From: a bacterium
GTDB lineage: Bacteria > AUK180
NCBI GenBank assembly: GCA_030622125.1
Contig: JAUXGM010000135.1
Location: 1 to 6,099, forward strand
Reading direction: 5' to 3'
Length of the DNA stretch: 6,099 nucleotides
In this document: positions 1 to 5,707 of the stretch, piece by piece
Layout: every line of letters starts with the position of its first letter
Numbering within the stretch: the stretch's first letter is position 1
Notes under the pieces: model-generated
Database searches by the model: none
What the model was told of the DNA's origin: nothing
What the model saw: only the letters and a program-made list of their open reading frames with translations
Position numbers and translations under genes: made by a program

Positions 1-37
1 AAACAATAGCAAAAATAGGGGGTTGAAAGGAGATTGT

Positions 38-94
38 ATGAACCCCGTTAGTAATTTCGAAGTCTTTCTTGTTATATCAAATGAAAGGAGGTAA
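38..94 (+). CDS. possible 18-aa leader peptide upstream of moaC
   Basis: This is a short frame (MNPVSNFEVFLVISNERR) that starts with ATG five bases after a strong Shine-Dalgarno sequence AAAGGAG (26-32). It stops with TAA (92-94) only two bases before the moaC ATG, and its last codons overlap the moaC ribosome binding site. The signals for translation are good, but the peptide resembles no known family. It could be a leader peptide that couples translation into moaC, or the remains of a gene start interrupted by a repeat, because its codons 2-5 contain the sequence ACCCCGTTAG that recurs inverted near 5600. I see the start signals directly; a function is not established. Confidence 0.35.
   Translation: MNPVSNFEVFLVISNERR
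42..51. repeat. half-copy of the CCCCGTTAG palindromic repeat
   Basis: The ten bases ACCCCGTTAG are the exact reverse complement of 5598-5607, the right arm of the inverted repeat at 5578-5606. No second arm follows here, so this would be a decayed or half copy. Ten bases could match by chance, but a G+C-rich decamer is uncommon in this AT-rich window. Confidence 0.35.
84..91 (+). promoter_or_regulatory. strong ribosome binding site of moaC
   Basis: AAAGGAGG lies five bases before the ATG at 97. It fixes the moaC start and sits inside the end of the upstream mini-ORF, so a ribosome finishing that peptide would end directly on the moaC start region. Confidence 0.8.
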
Positions 95-96
95 AT

Positions 97-588
97 ATGA
101 GCAAGCAAATTTCAAACGGGGTGAAACTATCACATTGGCTTGAGGATGGAAATCTGAGAATGATTGATGTTTCGGATAAGAGCCCGTCAAAACGAGAGGC
201 AAAAGCATCCGGTAAAATTCTGATAAAAAGAAAAACAATAAAACTAATAGAATCGGGAAAAACTCCAAAAGGAGATATTTTTACAACAGCAAAAATTGCA
301 GGAATTAATGCCGTTAAGCAGACACAGTTATTGATACCTTTGTGCCATAATCTCAATATAACACATTGCGACATAAATTTCGAAATGAAAAACAACTCTA
401 TAGAAGTAAAAACAACTGTCAAAACACATAACCGAACAGGCGTTGAAATGGAGGCTTTAACGGGTACCGCCGTAGCCCTCCTAACAATTTACGATATGTT
501 AAAACCCGTTGACAAATCAATGATAATAACGGAAATTAAACTTCTTGAAAAAACCGGAGGGAAAAGTGGGCATTACAAAAGAGAATAA
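97..588 (+). CDS. moaC: MoaC, cyclic pyranopterin monophosphate synthase
   Basis: This 163-residue protein has the usual full length of MoaC. MoaC converts the MoaA product (3',8-cyclo-7,8-dihydro-GTP) to cyclic pyranopterin monophosphate in the cytoplasm, the first precursor of the molybdenum cofactor. Family motifs are present in order: IDVSDKSPSKREA (23-35), PKGDIFTTAKIAGI (57-70), LIPLCHNL (79-86), RTGVEMEALT (113-122), YDMLKPVDKSM (132-142) and the C-terminal LLEKTGGKSGH (149-159). Compared with E. coli MoaC, the catalytic Lys51, Asp128 and Lys131 correspond to K58, D133 and K136. The start is supported by AAAGGAGG at 84-91. The gene overlaps the following mogA-like gene by 23 bases. No moaA, moaD, moaE or moeA is in the window, so these must lie elsewhere if the pathway is complete. 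Confidence 0.96.
   Translation: MSKQISNGVKLSHWLEDGNLRMIDVSDKSPSKREAKASGKILIKRKTIKLIESGKTPKGDIFTTAKIAGINAVKQTQLLIPLCHNLNITHCDINFEMKNNSIEVKTTVKTHNRTGVEMEALTGTAVALLTIYDMLKPVDKSMIITEIKLLEKTGGKSGHYKRE
556..560 (+). promoter_or_regulatory. ribosome binding site that sets the mogA start at GTG 566
   Basis: GGAGG inside the end of moaC lies five bases before GTG 566. It makes that codon a better start than the in-frame TTG at 545, which has no comparable site upstream. Confidence 0.7.
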
Positions 589-1081
589 AATAAAAGTAGC
601 GATTTTAACAGTTTCAACAAGCTGTTTCAGGAAAGAAAGAGAGGATAAAAGTGGAAAGGTCCTTGAGGAAATCTGTAAGGATTTCGGTTTTAAAATTTTA
701 AAAAAAGAGATTGTTCCCGATGATAAAAATCTTATCCGTAATAAATTAAAATCCTGTTGTGATAAATTGAAAGCTGATGTCGTTCTTACAACCGGAGGCA
801 CAGGATTAGGTCCTTTTGATATAACACCGGAGGCAACTTTTGAAATAAGCGAAAGAATCGTTCCCGGAATTTCTGAATTAATGAGAATCGAAGGAATCAA
901 AAAAACAAAAAGAGCGTCTCTTTCAAGGGGTATTTCCGGAATAAGAGGCAAAACCCTGATTGTAAATCTACCGGGTTCTCCAGAAGGTGCTATTGAGTCA
1001 ATAAATGCAATTTTAGAGATCATTCCGCACGCGATTAAAATGATACATGGAGGCGGTCACGATTTATTGGAAGAAAATTGA
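566..1081 (+). CDS. mogA: MogA/MoaB-family molybdopterin adenylyltransferase
   Basis: With the GTG start at 566 this is a 171-residue protein; an in-frame TTG at 545 would add seven residues, but GGAGG at 556-560 favours 566. The MoCF/MogA fold is recognisable from KVAILTVSTS (10-19), VPDD (50-53), TTGGTGLGPFDITPEAT (75-91) and the C-terminal VNLPGSPEGA stretch. D52 and D85 match E. coli MogA Asp49 and Asp82, needed for catalysis. The enzyme activates molybdopterin with ATP to adenylyl-molybdopterin before metal insertion. Family members named MoaB are close relatives, so mogA versus moaB is a matter of naming. The start lies inside moaC, 23 bases overlapping, and the stop TGA shares one base with the next ATG. 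MoaC-MoaB fused proteins are known; here the two are separate but overlapping. Confidence 0.9.
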   Translation: MGITKENKIKVAILTVSTSCFRKEREDKSGKVLEEICKDFGFKILKKEIVPDDKNLIRNKLKSCCDKLKADVVLTTGGTGLGPFDITPEATFEISERIVPGISELMRIEGIKKTKRASLSRGISGIRGKTLIVNLPGSPEGAIESINAILEIIPHAIKMIHGGGHDLLEEN

Positions 1082-2082
1082 TGAAAAAAAATACTAAATT
1101 GCTGGTTATGTTTATTATCATCGGCGGATTATTTTGTTGTGCAAAAAAAGAGGAAAAATCAATAAAAATTGCTGTTGAGTTTGTTGATCATGCCTCTTCC
1201 GCATACATTGCAAAGGCAAAGGGATGGTTTGAAAAGGCGGGACTGAAAATTGAGGCGTTTGATAATTACATTACGGGAATGGCTCTTGCTGCTGCTCTTA
1301 CGAGGGGAGACATTGATGCTGCTTACATCTGTATGATTCCCGCAATTTCTGCCTATGCCAATGGCAAAGTAAAGATAAAAGTTGTCTGCGGAACTCATAA
1401 ATACGGTTACGGTTTAATTGTAGATCCGGAAAAAGTAAAAAATGTTTCCGATTTAATGAAGCTCGAGGTAAGAGTCGCCTGTTCGAGGGAAGGTTCACCC
1501 TTGGATTGCCTCTTGAACAAGATGATCGAAGGCTACGGTCTTGACGGAAAAGAATTGAAAAAGAAAATCTTGAGAATGCCGCCGCCAAAAGTTTTACTTG
1601 CCCTTCAAATGGGTCGGATTGATGCAGGTTTTTGCTGCGAGCAGTTTCCAACAATGGGAGAGAGAATGGGATTTAAAGAACTTCTGTCTGCTCAAGACCT
1701 TTGGACCGAAATGCAGGGAAGTGTTCTCGTTGTAAAGGATGAACTTATAGAAAAACATCCCGATATTGTAAAAAAACTTGTCGAAATTACGGAAAAAGGA
1801 ATTGAATATATCAATAAATATCCCGATGAGTCCTCTTTGATCGTTGCACAGGCACTCACGGTTGCCGGGGAAAAAATTCTACCTGTAAAAGTTAGCAAAA
1901 TTGCGGAAAAACTTCAGATAAAACCGGATGATATTCAAAAATCACTTACAAAAAAAATGATAAACACCATTGACATAGATATTGAAGGTATTCAGCAAGA
2001 AATTGACTATATGGCTGAACTTGGTTACATAAAAAAAACATTTGAAGCAACGGAATTATTGGAGTTAAAATTTCTAAAATGA
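1081..2082 (+). CDS. NMT1/TauA/SsuA-type ABC substrate-binding lipoprotein
   Basis: This 333-residue protein is the extracytoplasmic binding component of the importer that follows. Residues 1-20 form a signal sequence (MKKN, then a hydrophobic stretch) ending in GGLFCC, a loose lipobox in which C19 or C20 would be lipidated. The mature part begins with SIKIAVEFVDHASSAYIAKAK, the start of a type 2 periplasmic-binding fold, followed by a GWFEKAGL motif, a GDIDAAY segment (76-82) and a MGRIDAGFCCEQF segment (177-189), typical of the TauA/SsuA/NMT1 superfamily. The mature chain has cysteines at 84, 103, 134, 143, 185 and 186, unusual for a periplasmic binding protein. The ligand cannot be read from sequence; nitrate/sulfonate/taurine/pyrimidine-precursor binders share this fold, and the operon points to a molybdenum-cofactor-related ligand. 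ATG 1081, preceded by GGAAG at 1069-1073, is preferred over TTG 1078. Confidence 0.85.
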   Translation: MKKNTKLLVMFIIIGGLFCCAKKEEKSIKIAVEFVDHASSAYIAKAKGWFEKAGLKIEAFDNYITGMALAAALTRGDIDAAYICMIPAISAYANGKVKIKVVCGTHKYGYGLIVDPEKVKNVSDLMKLEVRVACSREGSPLDCLLNKMIEGYGLDGKELKKKILRMPPPKVLLALQMGRIDAGFCCEQFPTMGERMGFKELLSAQDLWTEMQGSVLVVKDELIEKHPDIVKKLVEITEKGIEYINKYPDESSLIVAQALTVAGEKILPVKVSKIAEKLQIKPDDIQKSLTKKMINTIDIDIEGIQQEIDYMAELGYIKKTFEATELLELKFLK

Positions 2083-2828
2083 AAAAGACAAAAATTTCTG
2101 AATTTATCCCTCTTATCTTTCTTATAATAATCTGGGAGATTGTAGGGAGAATCGGATTTATATCAAAAGGACTATTCCCCCCTTTTTCAGAAGTTTTGAT
2201 CATCGCTTTTTCATTCATCAAAAATGGTATTTTGATTGAAAATTTTCTAAAAAGTTTTATCAGAGTTTTAATCGGCTTTTTTCTTGGTTCCCTTTTAGGA
2301 ATATTTACAGGAATCATAATGGGCTGGAATAAATACATTGAAAGATCATTAAGTCCGATAATAAGCATCCTTTATCCGATACCTGCTCTCGGCTGGCTAC
2401 CGATTTTGATGTTATGGATCGGGATAAATGAATTGCTTCCAATCACGATAATTTTTATCTGTTCGTTTTTCCCGATTTGTTACAACACAATTTGTGGAAT
2501 TAGAAGTGTAGATAAGAATTACATTCGCGTTGCCCGGACACTCGGCGCATCAAAAATAAGGATACTCAGAACAATTGTTTTTCCACTTGCGCTTCCAAAC
2601 ATTTTTACGGGTCTGCGGCTTGAAGCGGGGATGGCATGGAGAGTCATAATTGCCGCGGAAATGGTCGCAATTCCGACAGGAATTGGAGCTTTAATGATGA
2701 AAGCCGAAAGTTTAATAAGAATGGATATCATAATTTTGTGTCTTTTAATTCTCTCCATTATGACATTTCTGTTTGAAAAGTTTTTTGTTTATCTTGAAAG
2801 TAAAACAACAAAATGGAAATTGAAATAA
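2079..2828 (+). CDS. ABC transporter permease, SsuC/TauC-like
   Basis: This 249-residue integral membrane protein belongs to the BPD_transp_1 family and forms the channel through the inner membrane for the substrate delivered by the upstream binding protein. It has about six hydrophobic segments, the first at residues 9-22, and the conserved cytoplasmic EAA loop at about 150-173, including RVARTLGASKIRILRT and FPLALP, which docks the ATPase. The region LYPIPALGWLPILMLWIG (98-115) is typical of the SsuC/TauC/NrtB branch. The gene begins with an ATGA overlap with the binding-protein stop, and GGAG at 2061-2064 is a rather distant ribosome binding site, consistent with coupled translation. The length matches the family. 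Confidence 0.92.
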   Translation: MKKTKISEFIPLIFLIIIWEIVGRIGFISKGLFPPFSEVLIIAFSFIKNGILIENFLKSFIRVLIGFFLGSLLGIFTGIIMGWNKYIERSLSPIISILYPIPALGWLPILMLWIGINELLPITIIFICSFFPICYNTICGIRSVDKNYIRVARTLGASKIRILRTIVFPLALPNIFTGLRLEAGMAWRVIIAAEMVAIPTGIGALMMKAESLIRMDIIILCLLILSIMTFLFEKFFVYLESKTTKWKLK

Positions 2829-3853
2829 AAAATCTGTCAAACTTTATTATGAGAAATATAAATCTCAAGGTAAAAAATGCAGAATTTCTTGTTCTCTTAG
2901 GTCCAAATGGCGCTGGTAAAACAACACTTCTCAATTCAATTGCGGGCTTAATTCCTTATGAAGGAAACATTTTTTTTAATAATCAAAATATCGACGAAAT
3001 TCCATCAGGGAAAAGAGAAATTGGCTATCTTTTTCAGGATCTTTTCCTCTTTCCGCATCTGACGGTTTTTGAAAATCTTGCCTATGGTCTGAAAAGTCAA
3101 AATCCCAAAAAAAACATTGATGGAAAAGTAGAAAAACTTTTGTTTACTTTAAATCTTTTGGAAATGAAAAATCGTTATCCTTCTGAGTTAAGTGGTGGAG
3201 AAAGGCAGAAAGTTGCGCTAGCAAGGGCACTTGCGACAGAACCATCTGTTTTACTGCTTGATGAACCGTTCAAAAGCATTGACCTGCACACATCAAAGTA
3301 CCTGCGTAATGACCTAAAAAACCTACAGAAAAAACTGCAGATTACAACAATTTATGTAACCCACAATCTGTTTGAAGCTGAAGAAATGGCGGACCGCCTT
3401 GTGGTGCTTATTGATGGAAAAATTTGCGAGATTGGAACAGTAAACGAGATATTCTTTAATTCTAAAAATAAGGATGTACTCCGTTTTATTGGCGAGCCAA
3501 ATATTTTGAGTGTTGATTCCTATAAAATTTTAGAGTCGGGGCTGGTTGAGGCAAACTGTAACGGAATGAAGATCATTGCCCCGTATGAAGGTAAAAAAAT
3601 CAAAAAACTGGCAATTCTTCCACAGGACATTTATATTTCTCTTTTTGAAATTATAGGGCCCAAATTTAACATGTTTCAAGGGAAAGTCATTGACATTCTG
3701 CCTGATTCCTCAATCGTAAGAGTAAAAATCTCTGTTGAAAAAAATATTTTTCTATCGGAAGTATCACGAGATATTTTTAATGACCTCAATATAAAAACAG
3801 GAGATAAGATCAATTTAATGCTAAAATTACGGTGGATAAAGACTTATGAATAA
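2813..3853 (+). CDS. ABC transporter ATP-binding protein with TOBE/Mop-like C-terminal domain
   Basis: This 346-residue ATPase powers the importer. The nucleotide-binding domain has Walker A GPNGAGKT (30-37), Q-loop Q75, signature LSGGERQ (126-132), Walker B VLLLDEP (146-152), and H-loop H184. SsuB/TauB ATPases usually end near residue 250; this one continues about 100 residues. The extension starts at FIGEPNIL (225-232), has AILPQDIYIS, similar to the RPED motif of TOBE domains, and ends with a NMFQGKV...LSEVSRDIF...IKTGDKINL pattern that resembles the TOBE/Mop modules of ModC and WtpC ATPases, which sense oxyanions. That similarity is by eye. The start overlaps the permease end by 16 bases and gives the normal N-terminus (MEIEIKNLS) of such ATPases. 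The gene ends by overlapping the DUF364-like gene by eight bases. Confidence 0.9.
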   Translation: MEIEIKNLSNFIMRNINLKVKNAEFLVLLGPNGAGKTTLLNSIAGLIPYEGNIFFNNQNIDEIPSGKREIGYLFQDLFLFPHLTVFENLAYGLKSQNPKKNIDGKVEKLLFTLNLLEMKNRYPSELSGGERQKVALARALATEPSVLLLDEPFKSIDLHTSKYLRNDLKNLQKKLQITTIYVTHNLFEAEEMADRLVVLIDGKICEIGTVNEIFFNSKNKDVLRFIGEPNILSVDSYKILESGLVEANCNGMKIIAPYEGKKIKKLAILPQDIYISLFEIIGPKFNMFQGKVIDILPDSSIVRVKISVEKNIFLSEVSRDIFNDLNIKTGDKINLMLKLRWIKTYE

Positions 3854-4580
3854 AATGAAAATATTAGAGATAACAAGGAATAAAATGAAAGATCTTGTTG
3901 CAAAATATAATATTCCGGATGAAAAAGTTGTCATAACCGCAAAAGTACTGACTGCGGAAGAAGCAATTGGAAATCCCGAACATGATGATTATCCTTTAAT
4001 AAAAGGAAAAGAGCGGTTGATGCAGTCGCAATTTCAGGGATCAAAAGGTGTTGCTTTTTCAGATATGTTCGGGAATTTTTCGGCGAATTTGAGTGAAATT
4101 CTAAATATGGAATTAAAAAATAATTTTAAAAAAGCAATCTTTGTTGCAACAGTTAATGCTGTCTTAAGAAAATTAAATTCGATTGAGAGAACGGAACATT
4201 GCAAAAATAATGATATGATTATTTGTGCATCAAGGGTCTGTGAATTTATCAAAGAAAGATTTGGAAGCCCGAAGATTTTTTTGTGTGGGCTTCAACCTCG
4301 CTTTGCGGAAAAACTTTCATCTGAATTTGAAATAAAAATAACCGATATGGATAAGGCAAATATTGGAAAAGAATTTAATGAAGCAAAGGTTATGGGAATT
4401 GAAACGACTGATGAATGTCTCAATTGGTGCAACCTAATTTTTGCCAGCGGTTCAACTTTTGTAAATGATACTGCTGAGAATCTCATAAAAAGTAGGAAAA
4501 ATATTGTTTTCTACGGAGTTACAGGGGCAGGACCAACATATCTATTGAATCTCAAAAGATATTGCCCTTGTGGTAGATAA
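3846..4580 (+). CDS. DUF364-type putative heavy-metal chelation protein
   Basis: This 244-residue cytoplasmic protein fits the DUF4213/DUF364 architecture: an N-terminal enolase-like part (about 1-95) with a GNPEHDDYPLIKGKE segment and KGVAFSDMFGNFSA (67-80), then a Rossmann-like part with ATVNAVLRKLN (101-111), a TEHCKNND segment (116-123), KIFLCGL (143-149), FASGSTFVNDT (199-209) and FYGVTGAGPTYLL (222-234). The crystal structure of a Desulfitobacterium member led to the proposal of a role in heavy-metal chelation; no reaction is established. Eight cysteines occur in the Rossmann-like half: 119, 127, 132, 147, 191, 195, 240 and 242, the last two in the tail CPCGR. As last gene of a MoaC-MogA-ABC operon it may handle the imported metal, oxyanion or cofactor; this is inference. 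M4 at 3855 is an alternative start. The family assignment is from motif recall. Confidence 0.75.
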   Translation: MNKMKILEITRNKMKDLVAKYNIPDEKVVITAKVLTAEEAIGNPEHDDYPLIKGKERLMQSQFQGSKGVAFSDMFGNFSANLSEILNMELKNNFKKAIFVATVNAVLRKLNSIERTEHCKNNDMIICASRVCEFIKERFGSPKIFLCGLQPRFAEKLSSEFEIKITDMDKANIGKEFNEAKVMGIETTDECLNWCNLIFASGSTFVNDTAENLIKSRKNIVFYGVTGAGPTYLLNLKRYCPCGR

Positions 4581-4781
4581 AATATCAGTCCAACTTCTGG
4601 TAAATCTGTTCAATATTGCAGGGTTTTCTTTAATTTCGGTGAATGGGAAGATATTAAAATGATCTTAAATAATGATGATTTTGCGGATCCCAAATTTCTT
4701 AATAAAAATCCTTATATCAGGGATATGTATGGGAATTATAAGATCAGGATTTACGACCATGTTTTTTCTAAAATTACTTGA
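4581..4781 (+). other. open frame in phase after the DUF364 stop, possible gene remnant or small ORF
   Basis: Directly after the TAA at 4578-4580 the same reading frame stays open for 66 codons to TGA at 4779-4781. The part from ATG 4659 would give a 40-residue peptide beginning MILNNDDFADPKF and ending IYDHVFSKIT, with GGGAAG (4645-4650) eight bases upstream as a possible ribosome binding site. The composition (GEWEDIK, NPYIRDMYG, aromatic-rich) looks like protein rather than random spacer, but I recognise no family. A second frame (4549-4662, ending VNGKILK) is also open over the first part, which weakens the case. It may be the tail of a lost gene, a 3' extension of the DUF364 protein removed by a stop, or non-coding. 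Confidence 0.3.
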
Positions 4782-4806
4782 AATATTGATGTAAAATGTT
4801 TATAAT
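4778..4806 (+). promoter_or_regulatory. sigma-70 type promoter of the lolA-like gene
   Basis: TTGAAA (4778-4783) and a perfect TATAAT (4801-4806) are separated by exactly 17 bases. Transcription would start near 4812-4814, giving a leader of about 22-24 bases before the ATG at 4836. This separates the lolA-like unit from the operon before it. The -10 box is part of a 14-bp perfect palindrome, TATAATATATTATA (4801-4814). Confidence 0.75.
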
Positions 4807-4835
4807 ATATTATACGATTAAATTGGGAGGCAGTT

Positions 4836-5543
4836 ATGAAGAAAAGGATACAAATTTTATTTATTGCTTTAATTCTTTTATGCAGTGTCCATTCTATCTA
4901 TTCAGCAGATAGTGTTGACGGAATTTTCAATAAATTAGAAGGGAATACGGCACAGATGCAGGATATGGTTGCGGATATAAATCAGACTGTTTTTATGATG
5001 GGTCAAAATATTGTTACTATCGGCAAGACCTATATGAAAAAGCCCGATCTTATGAAGATGGAAATTACATCGCCTCAGAAGCAGACAATGATTATCAACG
5101 CAAAAGAGAAAATGATGTATATCAAGATGGAAAACGGTCAGGTGATGAAGCAAAAGATGCCGAATACAGAAAATTATTCAAATATAAGCTTTAAATTTGA
5201 TAAAAAAAACCTCAAAAAGAATTTTAATATCAGGATATTGGAAGATAAAGGCAACTTGGCAACGATTGAACTATTACCAAAAGATGGGAAAAACACAATG
5301 AAGTTGATCCTTACAATCGATACATCAAAAGGTGTTATAACAAAGACAGTTACAAAAGATGAAAAGATCGGACTTGATATGACGGTTGAATTTTCTGATT
5401 TTGAGAAGATAAATAATAAATATTGGATGGCAAAAACGATCATCACAACAACAAACACGGGCGGAAATAATATAAAGACCATCGTTAAATATTCAAATAT
5501 CAAGATAAATCAGAAGTTAAAAGATGAAGAATTCAAGATATAA
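4836..5543 (+). CDS. LolA-like outer-membrane lipoprotein carrier / sorting protein
   Basis: This 235-residue exported protein has a clear signal peptide (KKR, then a hydrophobic core at 7-18, probable cleavage after A24 in IYSA-D). The mature part looks like the LolA fold, an incomplete beta barrel that carries lipoproteins or lipids through the periplasm: an N-terminal helix (GIFNKLEGNTAQMQDM, 29-44), the YMKKPDLMKMEI strand pair (66-77), IINAKEKMMYIKM (86-98), and a C-terminal half of beta strands ending LKDEEFKI. The length is usual for LolA-like proteins. Oddly, 13 methionines lie between residues 41 and 108, all in the N-terminal half. GGGAGG at 4825-4830 is a good ribosome binding site, under a near-consensus promoter. 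A putative outer-membrane protein follows. LolA is the best guess; a broader LolA-fold protein of unknown cargo is also possible. Confidence 0.75.
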   Translation: MKKRIQILFIALILLCSVHSIYSADSVDGIFNKLEGNTAQMQDMVADINQTVFMMGQNIVTIGKTYMKKPDLMKMEITSPQKQTMIINAKEKMMYIKMENGQVMKQKMPNTENYSNISFKFDKKNLKKNFNIRILEDKGNLATIELLPKDGKNTMKLILTIDTSKGVITKTVTKDEKIGLDMTVEFSDFEKINNKYWMAKTIITTTNTGGNNIKTIVKYSNIKINQKLKDEEFKI

Positions 5544-5547
5544 TACA

Positions 5548-5577
5548 GAGGTTAGAGGGTTGGAGGCTGGAGGTTGG
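5548..5577. repeat. heptamer tandem repeat, consensus GAGGTTG, about four units
   Basis: The units read GAGGTTA, GAGGGTTG (one extra base), GAGGCTG and GAGGTTG. The run lies directly between the lolA-like stop and the inverted repeat at 5578, with no coding sense. Confidence 0.65.
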
Positions 5578-5606
5578 CCCCATTAGAGACAGAATCTCTA
5601 ACGGGG
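5578..5606. repeat. inverted repeat with 12-bp arms, REP-like element
   Basis: CCCCATTAGAGA (5578-5589) and TCTCTAACGGGG (5595-5606) pair over 11 of 12 positions around the 5-base loop CAGAA, with one A/C mismatch at 5582/5602. A run of A, not T, follows, so it is not a standard intrinsic terminator for the lolA-like gene on the plus strand, though the stem could still protect the 3' end of that mRNA. Its right arm matches 42-51 in reverse complement, so it probably belongs to a dispersed intergenic family. Confidence 0.75.
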
Positions 5607-5613
5607 TAAAAAG

Positions 5614-5667
5614 ATGAAAAATTCAAGATATAAGCTTCGCAAGTACGAAGTACGGAGTATGGGGTGA
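5614..5667 (+). pseudogene. 17-codon mini-ORF from the duplicated gene start (MKNSRYK)
   Basis: ATG 5614 opens a frame, MKNSRYKLRKYEVRSMG, that shares its first seven residues, except Y for F, with the outer-membrane protein starting at 5771. It runs into the heptamer repeat AAGTACG and stops. There is no good ribosome binding site. It is best read as a by-product of the repeated sequence, not as a working gene. Confidence 0.3.
5641..5661. repeat. heptamer tandem repeat AAGTACG, three units
   Basis: Two perfect units AAGTACG are followed by a diverged unit GAGTATG. This is one of three unrelated 7-bp repeat tracts in the same spacer. Confidence 0.65.
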
Positions 5668-5672
5668 GAAAT

Positions 5673-5707
5673 ATAATGAATAATGAAAAACGAATAATGA
5701 ATAATTA
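5673..5707. repeat. heptamer tandem repeat ATAATGA, five units
   Basis: The units, in strict 7-bp register, are ATAATGA, ATAATGA, AAAACGA, ATAATGA and ATAATTA. The last unit overlaps a TATAAT (5706-5711) that could serve as a -10 box. Confidence 0.7.

Noticed and set aside
545-565. TTG 545 as the mogA start
   Set aside because: GGAGG at 556-560 is ideally placed for GTG 566, and the family's conserved sequence begins later, so the extra seven residues are not needed.
517-1023. Long minus-strand open frame opposite mogA, and similar long minus-strand frames opposite other genes
   Set aside because: They are antisense to genes with clear family motifs and show no recognisable protein features or start signals.
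4264-4293. Perfect 7-bp inverted repeat GAAGCCC/GGGCTTC with a T-run in its loop, inside the DUF364 gene
   Set aside because: It lies within a well-supported coding region, the loop is 16 bases, and the T-run is in the loop and not after the stem, so it is not a terminator; probably chance.
4801-4814. 14-bp perfect palindrome TATAATATATTATA as an operator or divergent promoter
   Set aside because: It consists only of A and T around the -10 box, and no -35 match is found for the opposite strand at proper spacing; simple AT richness explains it.
5578-5613. Intrinsic terminator after the lolA-like gene
   Set aside because: The stem is strong but followed by TAAAAAG on the plus strand, and on the minus strand by a G+C-rich stretch without a T-run.
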